From an uncultured Lysobacter sp. (lineage in GTDB: Bacteria > Pseudomonadota > Gammaproteobacteria > Xanthomonadales > Xanthomonadaceae): DNA of 9,480 bases. The stretch lies in contig CADCUA010000211.1 in assembly GCA_902805755.1 (NCBI GenBank), positions 1 through 9,480 on the forward strand, read 5' to 3'. Below, one piece after another: positions 1-5,991 of the stretch. The notes under the pieces were generated by a model that was not told the DNA's origin, did no database searches, and worked only from the letters and a program-made list of their open reading frames with translations. Position 1 is the first letter of the stretch; every line of letters begins with the position of its first letter. Made by a program: the position numbers and the translations under genes.

Positions 1-1010
1 CGCCTGGGGATTTCCGCGAGCTCCAGCGCGTCGGTCGAATCCATGACGCGCGGATCGTCCCACGGGAAGTTCGGCAGCTTCACCGCCTGCGAGCCCGCCG
101 CGATGATGCATTGCTCGAAGCGCACGAGCTTCGTGCCCTGCCCGCTCTCGACCTCGATTTCGTTCGGCGACACAAAGCGGCCCGTGCCTTCAAGCACGCG
201 CACCTTGCGCTGCTTCGCCATGCCGGCCAGGCCCTTGGTCAGCTGGCCAACGACCTTGTCCTTGTAACTGCGCAGCGCATCGAGCGTGATCTTCGGCGCG
301 CCGAAGTCGATGCCGTAATCCTTTGCATGCGCGGCCTCGTCGATCACGGCTGCCGCGTGCAGCAGCGCCTTCGACGGGATGCAGCCGACGTTGAGGCAGA
401 CGCCGCCGAGAGAGGGGTAACGCTCGATCAGCACCGTGTCCAGGCCGAGGTCGGCCGCGCGGAAAGCGGCGGTGTAACCGCCCGGGCCCGCGCCCAGCAC
501 GAGCACCCGGCATTCGACATCCGGCGTGCGGCCGGTCGGCTTGGCGCCGGAGGCTGCAGGCGCCGCTGCGCCGGGCTGCACAGGAGGCACGGATGCCGGT
601 GAGGTTCCATAAGCGGGGGTGTTCGCACCGCTACCAGCGGTGCGCGCCGCCGAGTTATCCACGGTGGCCGGCGTCGCGCTGCGCTCGCCCGACGCAACAG
701 GAGTCGACGCAGCGGCGGGGGCCGGCGCGTTCGACGCATCTTGCGCCGAACCAGGCGCGCTCCCGGCGCCCTCCGCATCGATCAACGCAATGACGCTGCC
801 TTCGGACACCTTGTCCCCAACGGCAACCTTCAAGGCCTTGACCACACCCGCCGCAGGCGATGGCACTTCCATCGTCGCCTTGTCCGACTCGAGCGTGGCC
901 AACCCCTGGTCGATGCGCACGGTATCGCCGACCGCGACCAGCAACTCGATCACCGGGACGTCGTCATAGCCGCCGATGTCGGGCACTTTCACTTCGATCT
1001 GTTCTGCCAT
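1..1010 (-). CDS. lpdA: Dihydrolipoyl dehydrogenase (PDH E3) with N-terminal lipoyl domain, 3' end cut by window edge
   Basis: E3 of the pyruvate dehydrogenase complex: a cytoplasmic FAD disulfide reductase that reoxidises the dihydrolipoyl group of E2 with NAD+. The first 336 residues are present; fused E3s of this type are about 600 residues, so the NAD and dimerisation parts lie beyond the left edge. Order seen: lipoyl domain at about 1-78 with ESDKA, Lys44 being the lipoylation site; an Ala/Pro/Ser/Thr-rich linker at about 80-160; then the FAD Rossmann motif GAGPGG at 173-178 and the redox pair CLNVGC (Cys205, Cys210) followed by IPSKALL. The start at 1010 has a good ribosome binding site (TAGGAG, 8 nt upstream). 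It follows the MscS gene by 27 nt and lies downstream of aceF, as expected for a PDH operon. Identity is firm; assignment to PDH rather than the 2-oxoglutarate complex rests on the neighbouring aceF and the matching lipoyl domain. Confidence 0.97.
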   Translation of the reverse strand, partial: MAEQIEVKVPDIGGYDDVPVIELLVAVGDTVRIDQGLATLESDKATMEVPSPAAGVVKALKVAVGDKVSEGSVIALIDAEGAGSAPGSAQDASNAPAPAAASTPVASGERSATPATVDNSAARTAGSGANTPAYGTSPASVPPVQPGAAAPAASGAKPTGRTPDVECRVLVLGAGPGGYTAAFRAADLGLDTVLIERYPSLGGVCLNVGCIPSKALLHAAAVIDEAAHAKDYGIDFGAPKITLDALRSYKDKVVGQLTKGLAGMAKQRKVRVLEGTGRFVSPNEIEVESGQGTKLVRFEQCIIAAGSQAVKLPNFPWDDPRVMDSTDALELAEIPR

Positions 1011-1037
1011 TGCGGTATCTCCTAGCCCGGACTGCGC

Positions 1038-2192
1038 TCAGCGCGCGCCGGAATCCTGATTCGGGGTGGGAAGGTCGGGCGCGACGTCGATCCGCTCCTG
1101 CACGTCGCGTTGGGCATCGTTGCTGGAAAGCTGCGCGCGCTCATGGTGCGCGAGAGAGGTGCTGGTCGTCGCGACGCCCACATGCGGCACCGGCGGAGCC
1201 GCCGGAGCGTCGATGCGTTCGCCGCGCAACGCGGCCAATGCAGCCTCGCCCTGCAGCCCGAACAGGCTGCGGATGTGCAGGTCCTGCTGCGGATACGGGA
1301 TCTCGATACCGTATCGGCACAGCGCGTTGTCCAGCGCCCACAGATAGGCCGCGTTGACCGCGGACGGGCGCTTCGTCGCCTCGGCGTTGAGCCAGACCAC
1401 GAGCTCGAAATTCAACGCACTGTCGCCGAACTCCACCAGCCACACCTGCGGCCGCCGCGGACCGTCGAGTGCAAGCGTGAACGGCACTTCGGCCGCCGCT
1501 TCCAGCGCAGCCTTCTTCACCAGTTCCTTGTCGGTGCCGTAGGCCACGCCGAACTTCACGCGCATGCGGCGCGAGACTTCGCGGTGCGTCCAGTTCACCA
1601 CGCGCCCGGTCACGAACTCCGCGTTCGGCACCAGGATGTCGATGTTGTCGTTCGTGACGATCGTGGTTGCGCGGATCTTGATATCGCGCACTTCGCCGTG
1701 CACGCCGGACTCGAGCTCGACGAAATCGCCGACTTTCAGCGAGCGGTCGAACAGCAGGATCAGGCCGGAAATGAAGTTGCTGAAGATCGCCTGCAGGCCG
1801 AACCCTAGGCCCACGCCGAGCGCGCCGGCAAACACCGTGAACTTGCCGATCGGCACGCCGGCCAGGTCCAGCGCGACCAGCACGCCAGCGACGAGAATGA
1901 GGTAATGCAGCACGCGTGCAAGCAGGTACAGCGACGCGGCATTGACGTGCGCGTGCGTCTCGCCATAACGCGCGAGTGCACGCTGCATCAGCTTCGACGC
2001 CAGCCACGCGGCGAGCAGCGCGAGCGTGGCGGCCAGCAGTTCGCCGATCGACACACCGAGGTCGGCGACGCGGAACAGTTCGTAATCGAGCGCGGATTCG
2101 AACCGGTCGCGCCCGCGACCGGCTGCCGCGTCCGCGGCGTCGCGCAGCTCGCGGCCCGTCGATCCGATACGCGCCGCCGCTCCCACTGTCAT
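1038..2192 (-). CDS. MscS-family small-conductance mechanosensitive ion channel
   Basis: A 384-residue inner-membrane channel of the MscS family, which opens under membrane tension and releases solutes on hypo-osmotic shock. Visible parts: a polar N-terminus (1-45); hydrophobic helices at about 48-66 and 92-110; then the pore helix TM3 at about 117-150, rich in Gly and Ala (GALGVGLGFGLQAIFSNF) and ending in LLFDRSLKVGD, the most diagnostic stretch. The beta domain (about 150-200) includes VPNAEFVTGRVVNW. The alpha/beta cytoplasmic vestibule extends to about 303 and ends with the usual IPYPQQDLHI. Residues 325-384 form a low-complexity Pro/Ala/Ser/Gln tail that is probably disordered. Length and three-helix layout fit the short MscS/YnaI-like group. 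No strong ribosome binding site precedes the ATG at 2192. It lies 73 nt after aceF and 27 nt before lpdA, inside the PDH operon. Family is firm; the stimulus and any metabolic link are unknown. Confidence 0.95.
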   Translation of the reverse strand: MTVGAAARIGSTGRELRDAADAAAGRGRDRFESALDYELFRVADLGVSIGELLAATLALLAAWLASKLMQRALARYGETHAHVNAASLYLLARVLHYLILVAGVLVALDLAGVPIGKFTVFAGALGVGLGFGLQAIFSNFISGLILLFDRSLKVGDFVELESGVHGEVRDIKIRATTIVTNDNIDILVPNAEFVTGRVVNWTHREVSRRMRVKFGVAYGTDKELVKKAALEAAAEVPFTLALDGPRRPQVWLVEFGDSALNFELVVWLNAEATKRPSAVNAAYLWALDNALCRYGIEIPYPQQDLHIRSLFGLQGEAALAALRGERIDAPAAPPVPHVGVATTSTSLAHHERAQLSSNDAQRDVQERIDVAPDLPTPNQDSGAR

Positions 2193-2220
2193 GCAGCGGC
2201 GCTCGCACCGCCGACGTTGC

Positions 2221-2243
2221 CGCGGCTGATCGGCTCAGCCGCG
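2221..2243. repeat. Perfect 9-bp stem-loop between aceF and the MscS gene
   Basis: Arms CGCGGCTGA (2221-2229) and TCAGCCGCG (2235-2243) pair perfectly around the 5-nt loop TCGGC. The element sits in the 73-nt gap, 22 nt past the aceF stop in transcription direction. No T-run follows on the minus strand, so a classical intrinsic terminator is unlikely. A transcript-stabilising 3' hairpin or partial attenuator is possible. Confidence 0.5.
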
Positions 2244-2265
2244 TGTGCGGACCAGCCCGGGGCGG

Positions 2266-3723
2266 TCACAGCAGGCTGCGGCGCAGATCGGCAAGCAGCT
2301 GCGCGAGGTACGCGGTGAAGCGCGCCGCGGCGGCGCCGTCGATCACCCGATGGTCGTAGCTCAGCGACAGCGGCAGGATCAGGCGCGGCGCGAACTGCTC
2401 GCCGTCCCACACCGGCTTCATTGCCGACTTGGACACGCCAAGGATCGCGACTTCCGGTGCGTTGACGATCGGCGTGAAGCTGGTGCCGCCGATGCCGCCG
2501 AGCGAGCTGATCGAGAAGCACCCGCCCTGCATGTCGGCCGGACCGAGCTTGCCGTCGCGCGCCTTCTTTGCCAGCTCGCCGGTCTCTCGCGCGATCTGCA
2601 GCACGCCTTTCTTGTCGACATCGCGGATGACCGGCACCACCAGGCCGTTCGGCGTATCGGCCGCAAAGCCGATGTGGAAGTACTTCTTCAGCACCAGCGT
2701 TTCGCCGCTGGCGTCGAGCGATGCATTGAAGTTCGGAAACTTCTGCAGCGCCGCGACCGAGGCCTTCATCAGGAACGCGAGCATCGTGAGCTTGACCGCG
2801 TCCTTGTTGCGTTCGTTTTCCTTGTTGATTGCCACGCGCAGCGCTTCGAGCTCGGTGATGTCTGCATCGTCGTGCTGGGTGACGTGCGGGATCATCGCCC
2901 AGTTGCGTGCGAGGTTCGCGCCGGAGATCTTCTGGATGCGCGAGAGCTCGCGCGTTTCCACCTCGCCGAACTTCGCGAAGTCCACCTTCGGCCACGGCAG
3001 CAGGTTGAGGCCACCGCCCGCGGGTGCAGGCGCGGAGGCTCCGGCCGCCGGTGCAACACCGCCGGACAGTGCGCCCTTGACGAACTTCTGCACGTCCTCG
3101 CGCGTGATGCGGCCGCCGCGTTCGCTGCCTTTTACCTTCGATAGATCGACGCCCAACTCGCGTGCGAACAGGCGCACGGCCGGGCTCGCATACGGCACCT
3201 TGTCCGGCATCAGCTCGTCGGCATTGAACGCGACCGGCGGCGTGCGCGGCGATGCGCCGGTCGCATCCGTCTGCCCCGTCTGCGCGGCTTGCGCCACCTG
3301 CGCGACGCTCTCGCGCTGGATCGACTGCTGGGTCAGGTTGTTCGGTTGCGCGGACACGATGACGGGCTCGGTGCCCACGTCGGGTTCGTTCGGCGGGGCA
3401 TCGTCGAGTGCAGCCGGCGCGGCGTTTGCCGGCGGCTGCGCGCGTGGCGGCTGCGCGGATGCGTCGGAAGCAGCCACCGCTTCGGCCGGCTCGATCATCG
3501 CAACCACACTGCCTTCGCGCAGCGAGTCGCCGACCTTGACCTTCAGCTCGCGCACGACGCCCGCGAACGGTGCGGGCACTTCCATCGTCGCCTTGTCGGA
3601 CTCGAGCGTGACCAGCCCCTGGTCGGCCGCGACCGTGTCGCCCACCGCCACCAGCAACTCGATCACCGGCACGCCGTCGTAATTCCCGATGTCGGGAACG
3701 CGTGCTTCCTTCAACTCCGCCAT
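2266..3723 (-). CDS. aceF: Dihydrolipoyllysine-residue acetyltransferase (PDH E2)
   Basis: Core enzyme of pyruvate dehydrogenase: moves the acetyl group from E1 through its lipoyl arm to CoA. It has 485 residues. Order: one lipoyl domain at about 3-78 with ESDKA and lipoylated Lys44; a long linker at 80-176, partly Ala/Pro-rich and partly polar (Gln/Thr/Ser around 125-155); the E1/E3-binding domain at about 178-216 (YASPAVRLFARELGVDL, then GRITREDV); a second Ala/Pro/Gly linker; and the acyltransferase domain from about 245 to the end, with the catalytic HRVIDG motif (His458, Asp462). E. coli AceF has three lipoyl domains, so this is the short form. The ATG at 3723 has GGAG 7 nt upstream, and a lipoyl domain starts at once. 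It is the first gene of the aceF-mscS-lpdA run; E1 (aceE) is not in the window. HRVIDG with PDH-style lipoyl sequence favours acetyl over succinyl transfer. Confidence 0.98.
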   Translation of the reverse strand: MAELKEARVPDIGNYDGVPVIELLVAVGDTVAADQGLVTLESDKATMEVPAPFAGVVRELKVKVGDSLREGSVVAMIEPAEAVAASDASAQPPRAQPPANAAPAALDDAPPNEPDVGTEPVIVSAQPNNLTQQSIQRESVAQVAQAAQTGQTDATGASPRTPPVAFNADELMPDKVPYASPAVRLFARELGVDLSKVKGSERGGRITREDVQKFVKGALSGGVAPAAGASAPAPAGGGLNLLPWPKVDFAKFGEVETRELSRIQKISGANLARNWAMIPHVTQHDDADITELEALRVAINKENERNKDAVKLTMLAFLMKASVAALQKFPNFNASLDASGETLVLKKYFHIGFAADTPNGLVVPVIRDVDKKGVLQIARETGELAKKARDGKLGPADMQGGCFSISSLGGIGGTSFTPIVNAPEVAILGVSKSAMKPVWDGEQFAPRLILPLSLSYDHRVIDGAAAARFTAYLAQLLADLRRSLL

Positions 3724-3755
3724 GTGCAGGCTCCGCCGTATGCGCGAAAAAACCT

Positions 3756-3784
3756 ATTGTGGCGGCGGAATGCGTGAGCGCCAA
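3756..3784 (-). promoter_or_regulatory. Candidate sigma-70-type promoter for aceF
   Basis: On the minus strand, TTGGCG (3779-3784; four of six consensus bases) lies 17 nt from CACAAT (3756-3761; four of six). This would give a leader of about 25 nt before the aceF ATG at 3723, which has its own Shine-Dalgarno. Found by eye; weak matches in GC-rich DNA are common, so it is tentative. Confidence 0.35.
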
Positions 3785-3799
3785 CCTCGCATGGTTGGC
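3780..3799. promoter_or_regulatory. Dyad overlapping the aceF -35 region, possible operator
   Basis: GCCAACC (3780-3786) and GGTTGGC (3793-3799) form a perfect 7-bp inverted repeat around TCGCAT. It overlaps the proposed -35 of aceF, where a repressor could act, for example a pyruvate-responsive one. It could equally be a chance hairpin downstream of the DUF2884-like gene. No known operator consensus is recognised. Confidence 0.35.
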
Positions 3800-3820
3800 T
3801 CGAGCGCTGAGAACACGCGG

Positions 3821-3835
3821 CGCGCGGGCCGCGCG
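3821..3835. repeat. GC-only palindrome just after the DUF2884-like gene
   Basis: CGCGCGG and CCGCGCG arms flank a single G, giving a 15-bp palindrome 20 nt past the stop of the minus-strand gene that ends at 3855. Only scattered T follows on that strand (GTGTTCTC), so it could be a weak terminator but lacks a proper U-tract. Such GC palindromes arise easily at this base composition. Confidence 0.25.
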
Positions 3836-3854
3836 TGCATGAAAACGATTTCAG

Positions 3855-4643
3855 TCAGTGCGCGGCCGCTTGGGCTGCAACAGTGCGGCCGGCCTTCGGC
3901 AGATACGTGGCGTCGAGCAGGTTCAGCGGCTGGCCGCCGGGCAGCCGGTATTCGAGCGACGCATCGATCCGGTCCAGCTCGACCAGCCGCTGGCAGAAGC
4001 GATCGGCGCGCTGCTCCAGGCGCTCGGCACGCGGCTTGATCTGCGCTTCGATGCGGGCATCGAGATTGTCCAGACGCTGGAATCGAGCGGCATCGCCACT
4101 GAGCGCGGCGCGGATCGTGCCGCCGACGATGTCGCCGACCAGCATCGGGACCATCTCCTTCACCGCATCGCCGATGCCTTCGCCGAGCTCGCGGCCGTCG
4201 AAGCGCGTGGTCGTGACCGAACGCGCCAGGCGCGCATCGAGTTGCACGCGGGCCTTGTCGAGCTTGGCCTTGGCCGAGACCGGGTCGCTGCTCAGCCCTT
4301 CGGCAACGCCGCCCAATGCAGTGAACGCGATGTCGGCGGCCTCGCGACCGATCCCCTGCGCCTCGGGCATCGCGCTGCGCGCGCCACGCTCGAAGGTCAG
4401 GATGCGTTCGCTGTCGGCCTTGCCCAGGCTGACCCACTGCTCATCGACGAACAGCCGCCCTTCGCGCAGCACGACCGCGCGCGGCGTACCGGACTGGCGC
4501 GTCAGGATGACGCTGCGCTCGGTGAGGCTGAGGTCGTAATCGCTTTCGACCTTGCACTCGCCGCCGCGAACGGTCATGTCGGCCTGCGCGTTGCCCGCGA
4601 ACAGCGCCATCGGAAGCAGCAGGAGGCAGAGGGGGCGTCGCAT
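3855..4643 (-). CDS. Secreted/periplasmic YggN-like (DUF2884 family) protein of unknown function
   Basis: A 262-residue protein with a clear Sec signal peptide: MRRP, a Leu-rich core, then cleavage expected after NAQA (residue 21). The mature part has Cys30 near its N-terminus and Cys217 near the C-terminus (RFCQRLVELD). This spacing and the segments GRLFVDEQWVSLGKADSERI and LEQRADRFCQRL recall E. coli YggN (DUF2884). The match is from memory and moderately sure. The two cysteines may form a disulfide. The middle (about 100-215) is predicted helical, with charged heptad-like runs. The start at 4643 is preferred over an in-frame ATG at 4766 because GGAG lies 6 nt upstream and the signal peptide begins there; the longer form would bury the signal under 41 Arg/Pro-rich residues. 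It diverges from the OmpW gene and lies 131 bp upstream of aceF. The role is unknown; envelope location is inferred. Confidence 0.78.
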   Translation of the reverse strand: MRRPLCLLLLPMALFAGNAQADMTVRGGECKVESDYDLSLTERSVILTRQSGTPRAVVLREGRLFVDEQWVSLGKADSERILTFERGARSAMPEAQGIGREAADIAFTALGGVAEGLSSDPVSAKAKLDKARVQLDARLARSVTTTRFDGRELGEGIGDAVKEMVPMLVGDIVGGTIRAALSGDAARFQRLDNLDARIEAQIKPRAERLEQRADRFCQRLVELDRIDASLEYRLPGGQPLNLLDATYLPKAGRTVAAQAAAH

Positions 4644-4985
4644 GGCAGGCTCCGGGAGCGCAGTGGGTTGTCGCCATCGTGCACCAGCGGCGCCGACCTG
4701 GCCCCTGCCGGTCGGAGCCATGACTTGTGGCGCAGGCCGCTGCGTTCGAGCCCGGTTCAAGTGCATTCGCGTTGCACCCCGGGCTGCGACGGAGGCCTTG
4801 GTTACGGGCTTTGGGTGACGGGCCTACGCCCATGTCGCGCTCGCTGTACATGCCCTTCACGCCACGGGCGCAGCCACCGGCACGCAGCGGTGACGGTCGC
4901 CCGAGATCGGTTCATCCAGCCGCGACTACGTTGCGCTCGCCTTCCCCCAGAAGGCGTCCCACAACAACAAAAGGAGCCCGACTCC
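4644..4985. other. 342-bp gene-free divergent region between the DUF2884-like gene and ompW
   Basis: No convincing gene lies here, although plus-strand frames stay open because of high GC. It must hold the promoters for both flanking genes, but I could not pick -35/-10 pairs with confidence. Structures seen: CCGACC (4693-4698) pairing with GGTCGG (4710-4715), and the ompW leader hairpin at 4938-4956, listed separately. Both genes' ribosome binding sites are at its ends. Confidence 0.6.
4938..4956 (+). promoter_or_regulatory. Hairpin in the ompW leader
   Basis: CGCCTTC (4938-4944) and GAAGGCG (4950-4956) pair perfectly around CCCCA. The stem ends 29 nt before the ATG at 4986, and an unstructured ACAACAACAAAAGGAG stretch carrying the ribosome binding site follows. 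Outer membrane protein mRNAs often have stable leaders and are targets of small RNAs, so this may stabilise the transcript or present the start region. That role is inference. Confidence 0.4.
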
Positions 4986-5639
4986 ATGAAGTCCATTCGC
5001 CATATCACCCGACCCACCACCCTCGCGCTGCTTGGCGCACTGGCGCTGTCTCCGGCCGCATTCGCGCAGGATGCTTCCACCGGCACTGCCGCCGGCAAGC
5101 GCTTCTCCGTCGCCGCCGGTTATGCGCTCGCCGAGCCCACGCGCAATCCGCAGATCAATGGCACTCGCACGCAGGTCGACGGCGAAAGCGCGCCGACGCT
5201 GAGCGCGGCGTACCACGTCAACGACAACATCGCGATCGAAGCCTGGGGCGCCGACAAGTTCGGCCACCGCGTGCGCACTCAGACCGGCAAGGTCGCCAGC
5301 GTCGGCGCGCAGCCGGCGGCGATCAGCGGCCAGTACCGCTTCGGCGCGGCGGACCGCACCGTGCGCCCGTTCGTCGGCCTGGGTTACCACGAGACGAACT
5401 TCAGCGAAGAAACCGCAACGCCGGGCGGCGCGCTCGCGGGCAACCGCATCGGCATGGAAACCGCGAAGGGCGCGATCGCCACGGCCGGCGTGGACGTGAA
5501 TCTCAGCCCCAGCTGGTTCGCGCGTGCGGATGTGCGCTACCTGCAGGGCACCAGCGATGTGAAGCTCAACGGCGTGGATGCCGGCGAAGCGAAGCTCGAG
5601 CCGGTCATCATCGGCGTCGGCGTCGGCACGCGCTTCTGA
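4986..5639 (+). CDS. ompW: OmpW-family outer membrane beta-barrel protein
   Basis: A 217-residue protein with a Sec signal peptide (MKSIRHITRP, hydrophobic stretch 11-25, cleavage expected after AFA at residue 27). The mature protein alternates short amphipathic strands and polar turns and ends in Phe (VGVGTRF), the usual signature recognised by the BAM machinery. OmpW-like blocks are PTLSAAYHVNDNIAIEAWGA at 70-89, RPFVGLGYHETNFSEE at 127-142, a strand with VNLSPSWFARADVRYL near 171-186, and a C-terminal LEPVIIGVGVGTRF. Length matches OmpW (about 210), an eight-stranded barrel with a hydrophobic channel linked to small hydrophobic compounds and stress responses. The start is set by AAGGAG 9 nt upstream and by the signal peptide; the frame is open far upstream, but without gene-like content. 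It is a single-gene unit with its own terminator. Barrel nature is firm; the exact family is likely. Confidence 0.87.
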   Translation: MKSIRHITRPTTLALLGALALSPAAFAQDASTGTAAGKRFSVAAGYALAEPTRNPQINGTRTQVDGESAPTLSAAYHVNDNIAIEAWGADKFGHRVRTQTGKVASVGAQPAAISGQYRFGAADRTVRPFVGLGYHETNFSEETATPGGALAGNRIGMETAKGAIATAGVDVNLSPSWFARADVRYLQGTSDVKLNGVDAGEAKLEPVIIGVGVGTRF

Positions 5640-5671
5640 CGAGCGATCACGATCCCGCATTGCGTGTCATC

Positions 5672-5705
5672 GAACGGGCTCCGCAGGGAGCCCGTTCTTC
5701 TGTCC
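5672..5705 (+). terminator. Strong intrinsic terminator of ompW
   Basis: GAACGGGCTCC (5672-5682) and GGAGCCCGTTC (5687-5697) form a perfect 11-bp stem with a GCAG loop, followed by TTCTGTCC. It begins 33 nt after the ompW stop. The tail is only moderately T-rich, but stem strength and position make termination very likely, separating ompW from the next genes. Confidence 0.88.
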
Positions 5706-5778
5706 GAAGTCACGCGCAGTGTTCACGACCCCTGCGCCGGCGCATCGCTAGCGTCGAGGCCCGACTGCGGAGCCTGCG

Positions 5779-5988
5779 ATGACGACACGCCTGGACAAGC
5801 CGATCCGACGTGAGCTGGAGATCGGCGACAAGCCGTACACGCTGACGATCGACACGGACGGGCTGAAGCTCGTGGAGAAAGGCCGCCGCAAGGGGCAGGA
5901 ACTGCGCTGGCAGGACATCGTCGATGGCGACGCCGCACTCGCGGCTGGCCTGTCGGCGAGCCTGGCCGCAGTCAACGCGAGGCGCTGA
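5779..5988 (+). CDS. Small conserved-looking hypothetical protein upstream of the Nei-like gene
   Basis: A 69-residue soluble protein with no signal peptide or membrane helix. The first two thirds look like alternating short beta strands (RELEIGDKPYTLTID, then LKLVEKGRRKGQELRW) with a basic turn GRRKG at 35-39. The last third is an Ala-rich helix (about 48-67). Trp44 sits at the junction. I do not recognise a named domain; the shape suggests a compact beta fold plus helix. GGAG 6 nt before the ATG at 5779 supports the start. Its stop is 3 nt from the ATG of the DNA glycosylase gene, so the two are almost surely co-transcribed and perhaps translationally coupled. A weak -10-like TAGCGT lies at 5749-5754. 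The basic surface and gene pairing make a nucleic-acid or glycosylase-linked role possible, but this is speculation. Confidence 0.75.
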   Translation: MTTRLDKPIRRELEIGDKPYTLTIDTDGLKLVEKGRRKGQELRWQDIVDGDAALAAGLSASLAAVNARR

Positions 5989-5991
5989 GCG

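Noticed and set aside
2429..3682. A 417-codon plus-strand frame antisense to aceF
   Set aside because: Composition is Ser/Ala/Arg/Thr-rich with no domain, and the opposite strand carries a complete, motif-verified E2.
2189..3784. A 531-codon minus-strand frame overlapping aceF
   Set aside because: It is an Arg/Gly/Ala-rich frame-shifted reading of aceF without any recognisable motif.
3858..5639. A 593-codon plus-strand open frame that ends with the OmpW protein
   Set aside because: Only the last 217 codons are gene-like. The ATG at 4986 has a ribosome binding site and signal peptide; the upstream part is antisense to the DUF2884-like gene and open because of high GC.
5733..5744. Perfect 12-bp palindrome TGCGCCGGCGCA upstream of the 69-residue gene
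   Set aside because: Made almost only of G and C; such palindromes are frequent by chance at this composition and no promoter geometry supports an operator.
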